A stretch of DNA of 64,000 nt from a bacterium (GTDB lineage: Bacteria; Planctomycetota; Planctomycetia; Planctomycetales; Planctomycetaceae), in assembly GCA_016125225.1 (NCBI GenBank), contig WGME01000026.1, positions 39,516-103,515 on the forward strand. Reading direction: 5' to 3'. Below are positions 45,440 through 54,773 of this stretch, in pieces (within the stretch, counting starts at the first letter, position 1; each line of letters opens with the position of its first letter). The position numbers were made by a program, and so were the translations under genes. The notes under the pieces are model-generated. The model did no database searches, was not told where the DNA came from, and saw only the letters and a program-made list of their open reading frames with translations.

Positions 45440-46819
45440 TTATTTTTCTGTGGAAGTCGGCAGCAAGGCTTCCGTCACAACCTGGCCATCCACGTCCGGA
45501 AAATCGATCCCCAGCAGACGGGCAATGGTCGGTGAGAGGTCGATGTTTTCCACGCTATCGATCACCACGCCTTCGCGAATTCCCGCTCCCGAAGCGATGA
45601 ACGTGGCGTTCATTTTCGGGTTCGTTGATAGAAAGCCGTGCGTTCCGAGAGTGGCTTCACTGCGAACCACAAAGTCGTCTCCGGTCGCCGTCGCATTCAC
45701 GCCATAGCCATCTTGGGCGACCAGAATCAGGTCGGCCATTTGCGGATAGGCGTCGGGCTGCGGCAATCCATACTTCGCGAAATCGGTCGGAGTCAGCACC
45801 GCCGCAATCCCTTCCCGTCCTTGAAACAACTCAATGACCTTCTGGCGATCGGCTTCCAGGTAATCGGGACGCGTCAGGTAGAGCATGCCGATGCCCCCTT
45901 CCGGAATGACCTGAGCCGAGGCCGCGGTGATGGTGGAACCTTCCACCGTCAACAATCCCGCTTGCCGCAGAACCACATTCGGCTGCAGCGTTTTGGGGAT
46001 CATCATGAAACCGTGATCGGAGACAATGAAGACCGTGGTCTGTTCGCGAATGCCTGCCTGATCAATCGCCTGCAACACATCCCGGACCAGCGTGTCAGCA
46101 AAAGCCACGGCGGTATAACCGGCGCCGGTTTGCGGCCCATACTTGTGATGCGTGCCATCGACGTTCAAAGGGTGGAACAGCACCAGGTTGGGTTTGTGAG
46201 TACGAATGGTGTAACAGACCGCATCGGTCCAGATGCGATCGCGCGCCGGGGCGCTCAGTTTGCCAAAGGTTTGCAGATCGTGCTCGGTCAGCAACCCGGC
46301 TGACTGCATCCCTTGAATCAATTCTGGCGTGGTGTAGTCAAGTGATTCCGGCACGTCGGGGAAGTTCGCGATCAGGCTGGTAGCGTTACGGGTACAGGGC
46401 CAGTTGATCGCTGCTGCCGTGAGACCTGCCGCGTGAAGAGTGTCGTAGATGGTCACCGCATGCACCAGATCGGACTTGTCCTTTCGCGGATCGACTTTGA
46501 CGGGCAGACCCAAACCTTGCCGCTCCAGCACTCCGTTGAACAGCACGCCATGTTTTTCGGGGCGCACGCCGGTGGTCATCGAGGTGTGGTTCGGCCAGGT
46601 GACTGACGGATTGGAAACCGTCATGCCGCGGGCACGAGCCCCCTTCGCTGCCAGCTTGCGGATGTTCGGCATCGATGCCGTGGGATCATCGAACAGAGCG
46701 GCGGGCAATCCATCAATGCAGATCACAACGACATGCTGATCGGACTTGGGAGCCGCGACGACTTCGGCCACGGACAATAATCCCAGGAAGAAGACCGTTA
46801 TGGATCGCAACAGAGACAT
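45440..46819 (-). CDS. Exported NPP-type phosphodiesterase (alkaline phosphatase superfamily)
   Basis: A 459-residue secreted enzyme related to nucleotide pyrophosphatase/phosphodiesterases. A signal peptide (SLLRSITVFFLGLLSVAEVVAA) precedes CIDGLPAALFDD (metal Asp36), SNPSVTWPNHTSMTTG with the nucleophile Thr74, then NVDGTHHKYGP, VSDHGFMM and LGTHGFLS as further zinc ligands. It could split nucleotide or phospholipid head-group diesters. The ATG at 46819 is chosen over a TTG at 46834, which lies immediately before the GGGAAAG site and would overlap it. It lies between a GH88/105 gene and the metallophosphoesterase gene. Confidence 0.92.
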   Translation of the reverse strand: MSLLRSITVFFLGLLSVAEVVAAPKSDQHVVVICIDGLPAALFDDPTASMPNIRKLAAKGARARGMTVSNPSVTWPNHTSMTTGVRPEKHGVLFNGVLERQGLGLPVKVDPRKDKSDLVHAVTIYDTLHAAGLTAAAINWPCTRNATSLIANFPDVPESLDYTTPELIQGMQSAGLLTEHDLQTFGKLSAPARDRIWTDAVCYTIRTHKPNLVLFHPLNVDGTHHKYGPQTGAGYTAVAFADTLVRDVLQAIDQAGIREQTTVFIVSDHGFMMIPKTLQPNVVLRQAGLLTVEGSTITAASAQVIPEGGIGMLYLTRPDYLEADRQKVIELFQGREGIAAVLTPTDFAKYGLPQPDAYPQMADLILVAQDGYGVNATATGDDFVVRSEATLGTHGFLSTNPKMNATFIASGAGIREGVVIDSVENIDLSPTIARLLGIDFPDVDGQVVTEALLPTSTEK

Positions 46820-46898
46820 GAAACTTTCCCGCAAAGAAGTATCGCATTGGTTAAAGACAAAGTGGTCTGAGACTCAGCGAGAGCCGGTGATCGCGGTC

Positions 46899-48014
46899 TT
46901 ATTCTTTCTTCGATTCCGCCGCCATCAGTTCCGAGGCAAACATCAATCCCATGGCACCGCCACGATCGTCACGGCCATTGATGGCCCCTCGTTGAAAATA
47001 ATCTTCGAGGGTTTTCTGCTTCCCGGTTCCCGTGCACACGTTGACCAGTTTGCCATCCGCTCCGGTCCGTTCCAGCACCGCCCGCCAGGCCCGATCGACA
47101 CTCGGCTGATACTCGGCTTGGTCGAGCCAACCGCGTTGGATACCTCGCTGCATGGCGAAGCCAATCATACAGGTGCAGGAATACTCGTCGTAACTTTCCG
47201 GATGATCAATCACCTGATGCCAGCAGCCGGTGCGCGCGTCCTGGTGGCCTTTCAAGGCGGCAAGATGTCGTTGAAATTCGGTGATCAGTTCAGGCCGAGC
47301 CGGGTGATCTTCGGGCCAGTCGCTCAATACCAATGCCATCCCAAGTGCGGGGAAACCATTGCCACGTCCCCAGGCGGCTTCACACAGCGGAGAATGGCGA
47401 TAGATGCCATCTTCCCGTAGACAGAGCTTCCGCATCGATGCCAGATGCGTAACCGCCGCATCGAAGTACTTCCGTTCTCCGGTCAAGCGACCCGTGGCAG
47501 CGAGAATCGGTCCCGACATGAAGACCGCATCGCTCATTTCGTTATGAAACGGCATCAACGGTAGGGGCTGGCCGTTCGCATCAAAGATTTGATCGGCCGC
47601 ATTTCGGCAGAGCGCGACCCACCGTTCGCGGTCGGCACCCTCGGCTCGATCTGCCAAAGCCACGAAGATCAAATGGCCAGCCTGCTCACTCCCCGATTTG
47701 GGAACCGGTGATCGTTCGCCCCGCAGAAACGGAGCTACGATCTGCGTGACTTCGCTCGCATATTTCGGTTCGCCGGTCAGGTCACTCAATGATAACTTGG
47801 CAACCAGCGGCAAGGCGGGAATGTAAGCCACCTGATCGAACTTGTGTCCATAGACCGCCGCCAGTTGCTCGGCCACTTGTCGCGGCGTCCGCATCAGCCG
47901 TGTGGGATCATCGGGCGGCGACATCGGCTGCTGAGCGGGCAAGACACTGCTCATGAACCAGCCGACCACAAACACCAAGGTCGCTATGTCAGTTCTGCTG
48001 ATGGAAACCGTCAT
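46899..48014 (-). CDS. Exported GH88/GH105-like unsaturated-glycuronyl hydrolase
   Basis: A 371-residue secreted protein with an alpha/alpha toroid. A signal peptide (IATLVFVVGWFMSSVLPAQQ) is followed by family blocks MPFHNEMSDAVFMSGPILAATGRLTGE (likely catalytic Asp in SDAVFM), CEAAWGRGNGFPALGMALVL and CWHQVIDHPESYDEYSCTCMIGFAM. GH88/105 enzymes cleave unsaturated uronic acids from lyase products of pectin or other uronates. AAGGA is nine bases before the ATG at 48014. It starts the minus-strand hydrolase run ending at 44509. Confidence 0.88.
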   Translation of the reverse strand: MTVSISRTDIATLVFVVGWFMSSVLPAQQPMSPPDDPTRLMRTPRQVAEQLAAVYGHKFDQVAYIPALPLVAKLSLSDLTGEPKYASEVTQIVAPFLRGERSPVPKSGSEQAGHLIFVALADRAEGADRERWVALCRNAADQIFDANGQPLPLMPFHNEMSDAVFMSGPILAATGRLTGERKYFDAAVTHLASMRKLCLREDGIYRHSPLCEAAWGRGNGFPALGMALVLSDWPEDHPARPELITEFQRHLAALKGHQDARTGCWHQVIDHPESYDEYSCTCMIGFAMQRGIQRGWLDQAEYQPSVDRAWRAVLERTGADGKLVNVCTGTGKQKTLEDYFQRGAINGRDDRGGAMGLMFASELMAAESKKE

Positions 48015-48252
48015 CTTTACCAATCCTTAATGAGCCAACCAGCGGCCAATGCCACATTGTGGTCCTAAACTCGACGACGTTAGCGTAATCTTTCGCAGGG
48101 TCCGTGCGGTAGTCGCCAAGTGTTTGCCAGTCTTCGAACCCGTGGCTCGCTGGACACCGGCCCGTCGATCTGCCTGAATAGGGCAGCGAAAATCGGCTAA
48201 CGAACGTGTCTCATGCTCGCATCATCTCGTGGCCGGATGAAGAAAAATTCTT

Positions 48253-51129
48253 ATGAGTTCCCGCACGAGGATGTCACCCGTGACACAATTTCCTAATCTT
48301 GGTGCCCTGATGTGCATGATCGCTGCAACCATCGCTTTCTCATCGGCGGGGATATCAGCAGCAGAATCACGGCTGGATCTGGTGATCCGTGGCGGTAAAG
48401 TCGTCGATGGAACCGGGGCTCCCTGGTATCTCGCCGACGTCGGGATTCATCAGGGCCGGATCGTTCGCATCGGACACATTCCTGCGGACGCCGGGGAAAC
48501 GGTGATCGATGCTACCGGTCTCATCGTGGCCCCGGGCTTCATCGACATGATGGGCCAAACCGCGTCGCCCATGCTGGATGATCCGAAAACGGCGATCAAT
48601 TTGTTGACTCAAGGGATCACCACGATCAATGCCGGTGAGGGCGATTCGGCTGCTCCCTTGAGTACCGCTGATGGCCGCCGCAAAGGGTACACCACGATGG
48701 CGGAATACTTCGCCCTCGTTGAATCGGCGGGCCTGCCGGTGAATCTCGTGCAGACCATCGGTCATACGCGCGTGCGGGAAATCGTGCTCGGAGATATCGA
48801 TCGCCGTCCGACATCCGATGAACTGCAGCAGATGCAGGCCTTGGTACGGGAAGCCATGGAAGCGGGTGCGATTGGCGTGTCGACCGCGTTGATCTATCCC
48901 CCGGCCGTCTATGCCCAGACCGAAGAGATCGCCGCCTTGGTCGCCGTCGCCGGGGAACATGGCGGACGTTACTACACCCACATGCGGAATGAAGGCGACC
49001 GCTTACTCGATGCCATTGACGAAGCCGTCGAGATCGGTCGGCAAGGTCAGGCCCCGGTTCATATTTTTCATCTGAAGGCGGCCGGTCGACACAACTGGGG
49101 CAAACTGCCGCAGGCCATCGCCCGCATCAAGGCGGCCCGTACGGCCGGACAACAGGTGACAGCCGATATCTATCCCTACGTCAACAACGGCCTCGGCATC
49201 GCGGCACTCATTCATCCTCGTCATTTCGCGGAAGGTTACGACAAGCTTCGCAATCGTCTCGATGATGCCAAGTTACGGGCCGAAATTCGCGAGGAAATGG
49301 AAACGACTGACGGCTGGGAAAACTGGTACCGTCATGCGGGCAAAGACTGGAACCGCATCGTCATCGGAAGTTCAAATCATCCCGAGTACAAAGAACTCGA
49401 TGGGCAGTCCATTGCAGCGATAGCTCAGGCCAAAAGCGAAGACCCCTGGGACACGTTCTTCAAACTCGTGAAGACGGGAGCCTTTGCCCTACCGGAGACG
49501 ATGTCGGAAGCCAATCTCATTCTGGCGATGCAGCAGGAATTCATTTCGTTCTGCACCGATGTCGGTCCCGCCGGGGGCGATCGCATCGCCTCGCATCCAC
49601 GGGCCTTTGGTGCCTTTCCGCGGATGCTCTCCCGATATGTCCGCAATCTGGGTGCCATCTCGCTGGAACGGGCGGTGAGTCAGGCCAGTGCCGCGGCGGC
49701 AAACGACGTGCTGGCGTATGACCGTGGTCGCATCGCCGTGGGTCTCGCGGCCGATGTCATCGTCTTCGATTATGACCAGTTGACCGATAAGGCCGATTTT
49801 GTCCATCCGCATGCTCTCTCGGAAGGGATGCGGCACGTCATCGTCAATGGGCAACTGGTTCTCAAAGAGGGAGAAATGACGGACGCCAAACCGGGGCGTG
49901 TGTTGAGAGGTCCCGGTTACCGTCCAGAGACCGCACCCTCGCAACAAATGTCTGGTCCCGCTGACCCACGCTTTGCCAGCTTCGATGTTCTGATCCGGCG
50001 CTTCATGGAAGAACATCGCGTGCCGGGGGTTTCGGTCGCTGTGGGCGATCATGGGAAAATCGTGTTCGCGAAAGGTTATGGGTATGCCGATCTGGCTGCG
50101 AAAGAACTGGTGACACCGGAAAGTTTGTTCCGCATCGCCAGCGTTTCAAAACCGATCACCGCCGTCGCCATTCTGCAGTTGATCGAACAGGGCAAACTGC
50201 AACTCGACGACAAAGTTTTCACCGTGCTCGATTACTCGAAAGAGATCACCACAGCGGGCGACAAGTTCGATGCCCGGCAGCGCGACATCACCATCCGTCA
50301 TCTCCTGGAACATCGTGGCGGATGGGATCGTGATAAATCTTTCGACGCCATGTTCCAATCTGTGCGGTTTGCGAAAGAGACGGGCACTCCTGCCCCGGCA
50401 GGACCGGCCGTGGTGATCCAGGCCATGATGTCGCAGCCTCTCGACTTCGATCCGGGAGAGCGTTACGCCTATTCAAACTATGGGTACTGCCTGCTCGGTC
50501 GTGTCATCGAAAAACTGACGGAGCAGCCCTACGAAGCCTATGTGCAAGCCCACGTCTTGAAGCCGCTGGGCATCACCACGATGAAGATCGGAGCGACACA
50601 TCTCGAAGGCCGAGCGCCGCACGAGATCCGTTATTACCATCCTGAGACCGGAAAGTCGGTCTTTGAGGCCGATCTCGATCAGGAAGTCCCCTGGCAGTAT
50701 GGTGGCTGGTATCTTGAAGCGATGGATTCGCACGGCGGTTGGATCGCCTCTGCGACCGACATCGCGAAGTTCGCCGCCGCTTTTGATGATCCCGACCATT
50801 GCCCGATTCTGAATCGGTCTAGTATTGAACTGATGTACGAGCGGCCGCCGGGACTCGCCGGTCACGATAAAGACGGCAAAGAGACCGAGACGTATTATTC
50901 GCTCGGCTGGTCGAACCGTGTCTTACCTGACGGGCACATCAATCACTGGCATACCGGTTCGTTGCCGGGCACGGCGACCATCATGATCCGTCGGCACGAT
51001 GGCAAAACATTGGTCGCACTGCTCAACTCGCGTGTCAGTCCCACTACGAACCACTTGGGACGAGCCATCGATGGAGTGCTGCATCAGGCCGCCAATGGGA
51101 TTGTTCCGGAAGCAGGACCCACGCCATGA
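48253..51129 (+). CDS. D-aminoacylase / class C beta-lactamase-like fusion
   Basis: A 958-residue exported two-domain protein. Residues ~40-560 are an N-acyl-D-amino-acid deacylase-type amidohydrolase (VIRGGKVVDGTGAPW, HMRNEGDRLLDAIDEAVEIG, IFHLKAAGRHNWGK). Residues ~575-945 are a serine beta-lactamase/DD-peptidase-like domain with S630-V-S-K, Y740-S-N and H900-T-G, so that active site appears intact. In the amidohydrolase the usual HxH is missing (GFIDMMGQ, ~95-102) and the usual metal-binding Cys is Glu (AGEGDS). Joined D-amino-acid chemistry suggests cell-wall fragment or D-peptide turnover. The next gene starts inside its stop (ATGA). Confidence 0.88.
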   Translation: MSSRTRMSPVTQFPNLGALMCMIAATIAFSSAGISAAESRLDLVIRGGKVVDGTGAPWYLADVGIHQGRIVRIGHIPADAGETVIDATGLIVAPGFIDMMGQTASPMLDDPKTAINLLTQGITTINAGEGDSAAPLSTADGRRKGYTTMAEYFALVESAGLPVNLVQTIGHTRVREIVLGDIDRRPTSDELQQMQALVREAMEAGAIGVSTALIYPPAVYAQTEEIAALVAVAGEHGGRYYTHMRNEGDRLLDAIDEAVEIGRQGQAPVHIFHLKAAGRHNWGKLPQAIARIKAARTAGQQVTADIYPYVNNGLGIAALIHPRHFAEGYDKLRNRLDDAKLRAEIREEMETTDGWENWYRHAGKDWNRIVIGSSNHPEYKELDGQSIAAIAQAKSEDPWDTFFKLVKTGAFALPETMSEANLILAMQQEFISFCTDVGPAGGDRIASHPRAFGAFPRMLSRYVRNLGAISLERAVSQASAAAANDVLAYDRGRIAVGLAADVIVFDYDQLTDKADFVHPHALSEGMRHVIVNGQLVLKEGEMTDAKPGRVLRGPGYRPETAPSQQMSGPADPRFASFDVLIRRFMEEHRVPGVSVAVGDHGKIVFAKGYGYADLAAKELVTPESLFRIASVSKPITAVAILQLIEQGKLQLDDKVFTVLDYSKEITTAGDKFDARQRDITIRHLLEHRGGWDRDKSFDAMFQSVRFAKETGTPAPAGPAVVIQAMMSQPLDFDPGERYAYSNYGYCLLGRVIEKLTEQPYEAYVQAHVLKPLGITTMKIGATHLEGRAPHEIRYYHPETGKSVFEADLDQEVPWQYGGWYLEAMDSHGGWIASATDIAKFAAAFDDPDHCPILNRSSIELMYERPPGLAGHDKDGKETETYYSLGWSNRVLPDGHINHWHTGSLPGTATIMIRRHDGKTLVALLNSRVSPTTNHLGRAIDGVLHQAANGIVPEAGPTP

Positions 51130-52019
51130 TTGCACTATGTTTTGATGCGGCCGCATTCCTCGGACGCATGTCATTGTGGCGACGTCTGTCCTGCCTGTTG
51201 ATGGTGTTGATGGCCCCGGCATGGGTCAGCGCGGAGGAGGCGGGCGAACTACGCATCTCAGCCACGCAGCGTCTGGGCAAGGGCAGCCTGGTGGTGATGG
51301 AAAAGCCCGGTCTCGAAACGCGACATGTGTTGCTCCATTTTCACGGAGCCCATGAAACGGTCGCCAAAGCCTTCCGTCGCAGTGAGATCTCCGCCGTCTT
51401 GGTCGTCGTCAATTTCTCGGGACTGTCCGAGGCCTATGCCAAACCCTTCGCTGAAGACCCGGAGCTACTGGACCGCATTCTTTCCGAGGCGGCGATACTG
51501 GCCCAGCATGATCCGGCGACGCCGCCGCCCACGTGGGACCGGCTGTCGCTCTCTTCATTCAGTGCGGGTTACGGCGCGATCCGGGAAATCTTGAAGCAGC
51601 CGCAGGCCTTCGAACGGATCTCGGCAATTGTCACCGCGGACTCGATTTACGCCGGTCTGCGCCAGCCGAGTGAGCCACGGGCGGTTGATGAACGGAATAT
51701 GCAGGGCTTCCTGGAGTTTGCCAAGCGTGCGGCTCAAGGGGAGAAAACCTTCGTTCTCTCGCACTCCGCCCAACCCACGCCCTATGCCAGTACCACGGAA
51801 ACGGCGGACTATCTGCTGCAATCCCTGTCGATCGAGCGAGTGCGCGAAGACCAGAGTGAGCCGCTGCCGGATGGTCTACGTCCCACTAGCCATGCCCAAC
51901 GAGGCCACTTCGAAGTCCTTGGATTTGCGGGCGAGACCGGCAAAGATCACATGCAGCATCTCTATCAGATCGACCGTTTCTGGAACCAGATCCCAAAGCT
52001 GGACGCGCTGCCCCAATAA
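51126..52019 (+). CDS. Secreted alpha/beta-hydrolase-like protein
   Basis: A 297-residue protein; the ATG overlaps the upstream stop codon by four bases (ATGA), so it is translationally coupled to the fusion gene. An export signal (MSLWRRLSCLLMVLMAPAWVSA) starts at residue 15, so a second start at 51168 is possible. The probable nucleophile elbow is SLSSFSAGYGAIREIL (SxSAG instead of GxSxG), with a late His candidate in KDHMQHLYQ. Activity is unknown; an esterase is likeliest. AGGA lies eight bases before 51126. Confidence 0.75.
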   Translation: MIALCFDAAAFLGRMSLWRRLSCLLMVLMAPAWVSAEEAGELRISATQRLGKGSLVVMEKPGLETRHVLLHFHGAHETVAKAFRRSEISAVLVVVNFSGLSEAYAKPFAEDPELLDRILSEAAILAQHDPATPPPTWDRLSLSSFSAGYGAIREILKQPQAFERISAIVTADSIYAGLRQPSEPRAVDERNMQGFLEFAKRAAQGEKTFVLSHSAQPTPYASTTETADYLLQSLSIERVREDQSEPLPDGLRPTSHAQRGHFEVLGFAGETGKDHMQHLYQIDRFWNQIPKLDALPQ

Positions 52020-52044
52020 GTCTGTGCAAATCTTCGACCGACGA

Positions 52045-53019
52045 TCATTCCGTTCTGACTGGCAAGAGAAGGTCCACGATCACGGGGATGTGATCAGAAC
52101 CGATTGGTTCACCCACCGATCGGTGCGTCACTCCGAGGCCGTCAGTGATCAAAGCATGATCGATGGGCAACAGTGGTAAACCAGTCCAGGAGGGCCACGA
52201 CGGTTGGATGCCCCTGCCCCGACTGCTGTCACGCAAACGACCCACGCGCAGAAGATCGCCGAAGTAGACACTCCACGGCGTCAGATTGAGATCACCGGCG
52301 AGTATTACCTCGGCATCACTGTCGCGAACAAACTCCGCAATCTCGGCCAACTGTCGATTGCGTTTGTCGGCATAGTTCATGCCCATCGGAGGGAGCGGAT
52401 GCGTCGCCACCACGACGACGGGATGATCTTCGAAAGTGGCAACCAACGTCGGCACACCGGACGAGCCAAAATTCTTTTGTGTGATCTCTTTCATGGGTTC
52501 CCGTGAGAGGACCGCGATGCCGAAATTGTCATCACGCGCGATCACCTTCTGATGGCTGTGAGACTCTTGCAGGGGTTTTATGTAAGGCAACCATTCCGGT
52601 GAGACTTCTAACAGGACATAGAGATCGGCATCGAGACTTCGCAAGTACCCCATCGCTGCTTCGGGTTGGTGGTTGTTCGAGTAGAGGTTGCAGACCACGA
52701 CTCGCAGCGTCGAGCCAGATTTCGGAGCGGGTTGCGGCCAATAATACGGCAGCAATGGCCCAACCCAAATCACCATGATCAAGAGCGTCAACACACCCGC
52801 CGGCAGTTGACGGCGGAACAGTTTCCAAAGCCCGGCCGGGACGATCAGCAATCCAGCCCAAGGCCAGAAATGGCTGACCAGATCGGCGAGCCAGAAGACG
52901 CGGCCCAATCCCCAGGCGACCACGATCCCTACCAACACGGCCATAACAGCCGTATCGGCTGCAAAGTCGCACCGCATTCCCCGTGGTTTCGCTGGTTTAC
53001 CAGGGTTGGAAATGGACAT
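52045..53019 (-). CDS. Membrane-anchored endonuclease/exonuclease/phosphatase-family protein
   Basis: A 324-residue protein with three N-terminal membrane helices (~26-90) and an extracytoplasmic EEP-fold domain. Motifs: RVVVCNLYSNN, DADLYVLLEVS (metal Glu), GIAVLSR, VVVATHPLPP, LAGDLNLTPWSV (Asp-Asn) and IDHALI/GSDHIPVIVDL (catalytic His). It could be a nuclease or lipid phosphatase outside the membrane. The start is uncertain: the ATG at 53019 follows a GAGGGAGA run very closely; a GTG lies at 53061. It is divergent from the DegT gene. Confidence 0.82.
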   Translation of the reverse strand: MSISNPGKPAKPRGMRCDFAADTAVMAVLVGIVVAWGLGRVFWLADLVSHFWPWAGLLIVPAGLWKLFRRQLPAGVLTLLIMVIWVGPLLPYYWPQPAPKSGSTLRVVVCNLYSNNHQPEAAMGYLRSLDADLYVLLEVSPEWLPYIKPLQESHSHQKVIARDDNFGIAVLSREPMKEITQKNFGSSGVPTLVATFEDHPVVVVATHPLPPMGMNYADKRNRQLAEIAEFVRDSDAEVILAGDLNLTPWSVYFGDLLRVGRLRDSSRGRGIQPSWPSWTGLPLLPIDHALITDGLGVTHRSVGEPIGSDHIPVIVDLLLPVRTE

Positions 53020-53377
53020 TCTCCCTCGCTCGCGGCATGGATCATGCCAGTTTTCAGGCACATCGGCAGATTTTACCGCTGTTGAACATGGCGGGCAGAC
53101 TCGTCAGCTCAACGAAAACCGGCCCGGCTGGTCCCATCTTGACACATCGAATTCTACCACTTAGATTTCCATGTTCTCTCACCTCACCGGTTGTGTCAAA
53201 AATCGCGGTCATCCGGAACGGGTTGTCTGCGGAAAGTGTGACGCGCCGGTCGATGAGGAGAAACACTCTGACATCATGCGATGTCGGAAGCCCAGTTGCC
53301 TTGCAGTTCGCGGGCTCGGTTGTCAGGAAGACACCCTCCGCTAACTGTGTGAAGCCGGATGCGAAGGGAGTCGCTGG
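53020..53377. other. 358-bp divergent intergenic region
   Basis: It separates the EEP gene (minus) and the DegT gene (plus). A 57-codon Cys-rich ORF occupies 53171-53344 (listed separately). Around 53145-53160 a TAGAAT appears on the minus strand as a possible -10 box for the EEP gene, but no matching -35 is visible. Confidence 0.4.
53171..53344 (+). CDS. Candidate small Cys-rich (zinc-ribbon-like) protein, 57 residues
   Basis: An open frame from ATG 53171 to TAA 53344 that is too short for usual gene-finding limits. The translation begins MFSHLTGCVKNRGHPERV and contains a CxxC (C20-G-K-C23) followed by C38 and C43 (CRKPSC) and C52, spacing that resembles a four-Cys zinc ribbon. It lies 33 bp before the DegT ATG and points the same way. 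There is no convincing Shine-Dalgarno, and the opposite strand also carries a long open frame, so it may be chance; the Cys pattern is the main support. Confidence 0.4.
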   Translation: MFSHLTGCVKNRGHPERVVCGKCDAPVDEEKHSDIMRCRKPSCLAVRGLGCQEDTLR

Positions 53378-54571
53378 ATGACCATCTCTGTGCCGTTGTC
53401 CCCTGCTGCTGATCAACCGGTTCCGTTTATCGATCTGACGGCTCAGCACCAGGCGATTGCTGGCGAAGTGATGCCCGTGGTCGAACGAGTTTTCACCGAG
53501 CAGAAGTTCATTCTGGGTGACGAAGTCACCGAACTTGAAAATGAAATTGCCTCCTACTGCGATGCCCGGTTTGCGATCGGCTGCAATTCGGGAACTGATG
53601 CGTTGATTCTGGCCCTGCAGGCCTTGGGAGTGGGTGAAGGTGACGAAGTCATCACCACGCCGTTCTCCTTCTTCGCCACCGCCAGTGCCATCATCCGCGC
53701 CGGTGCCACACCGGTCTTCGTTGATATTCAAGCCGACACATTCAATCTCGACCCGGAACAGGTCGAAGACGCGATCACGCCGCGAACCAAAGCCATTCTG
53801 CCGGTTCACCTGTACGGTCAATGTGCCGACATGGAGCCACTGTGGCGGATTGCCACGCAGCACGGGCTTGCCATCGTGGAAGATGCTTGCCAGGCGATTG
53901 GTGCGGAATACCGTGGCCGCCGAGCCGGTGTGCTCGGATCGGTCGGGTGCTTCAGCTTTTTCCCCACGAAGAACTTGGGCGGTGCGGGCGATGGTGGCAT
54001 GATGACCACCGACGATCCGGAGATCGCCAAGCGACTCAAACGACTGCGCGTTCACGGTGATGTTGGTGGCTACGAACACATTGATGTCGGTATGAACAGC
54101 CGGTTGGATGCCCTGCAGGCCGCGGTACTGAGAGTGAAGTTACGGCATCTCGATGAATGGACCACCGCCCGTCAGCAGAATGCCCGGCACTATGCCGAGT
54201 TGTTCCGTCAGCATGGCTGCATGGGCGACGTCATTCTGCCCAAAGCTCCGACCGATGGTCGCCACGTCTACAACCAGTACTGCATCCGGTTCCGCCACGG
54301 TCTGCGTGATTCCGTCATGCAGTCGCTGCGGGATCAGAAGATCGGCTGCATGATTTACTATCCCAAGCCGCTCCATCTGCAGACCTGTTTCCAATCACTC
54401 GGTTATCGCCTGGGTGATTTCCCGGTCTGTGAAACAATGACCAACGAAATCCTCGCCTTGCCGATCTACCCGGAACTCCCCGCCATCCATCAGGAAAGGG
54501 TCGTCTCGGCGATTCGGCAAGCCTGTGCGGCACAGACTTCGAAGAGTCAATCGGTCCGTCGTGCGGCCTGA
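53378..54571 (+). CDS. DegT/DnrJ/EryC1-family aminotransferase
   Basis: A 397-residue PLP-dependent sugar aminotransferase. The PLP Schiff-base lysine is K198 in FSFFPTKNLGGAGDGG; other landmarks are PFIDLTAQ, CNSGTDALILALQALGVG, VHLYGQCADM and EDACQAIGAEY. Family members make amino-deoxysugars for envelope polysaccharides from keto-nucleotide sugars. GGAG lies about eight bases before the ATG. No sugar dehydratase gene is adjacent; the nearest glycosyltransferases are ~16 kb away. Confidence 0.94.
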   Translation: MTISVPLSPAADQPVPFIDLTAQHQAIAGEVMPVVERVFTEQKFILGDEVTELENEIASYCDARFAIGCNSGTDALILALQALGVGEGDEVITTPFSFFATASAIIRAGATPVFVDIQADTFNLDPEQVEDAITPRTKAILPVHLYGQCADMEPLWRIATQHGLAIVEDACQAIGAEYRGRRAGVLGSVGCFSFFPTKNLGGAGDGGMMTTDDPEIAKRLKRLRVHGDVGGYEHIDVGMNSRLDALQAAVLRVKLRHLDEWTTARQQNARHYAELFRQHGCMGDVILPKAPTDGRHVYNQYCIRFRHGLRDSVMQSLRDQKIGCMIYYPKPLHLQTCFQSLGYRLGDFPVCETMTNEILALPIYPELPAIHQERVVSAIRQACAAQTSKSQSVRRAA

Positions 54572-54773
54572 GACCACGCAAGTTTTTGCAGGGGTGCAAC
54601 AAGACAACTTAAGCAACGTTTGTCACTCCCGGTCAGATTCGGCAAAGATGTCGTCGCACCTTCGTTGCAATTGGGAGAATCCTCAAGGTCACCTCGGTTG
54701 TTACCGATAACGTCAGCAGGGCGAAGCCTTGTCGTTCTGTTGCGCTGGATGACTTTGTCAGTTCAGGATCACG

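Noticed and set aside
53054..54079. 341-codon open frame antisense to the DegT gene and across its promoter region
   Set aside because: Composition is typical of an antisense shadow; the DegT gene on the other strand has all family motifs.
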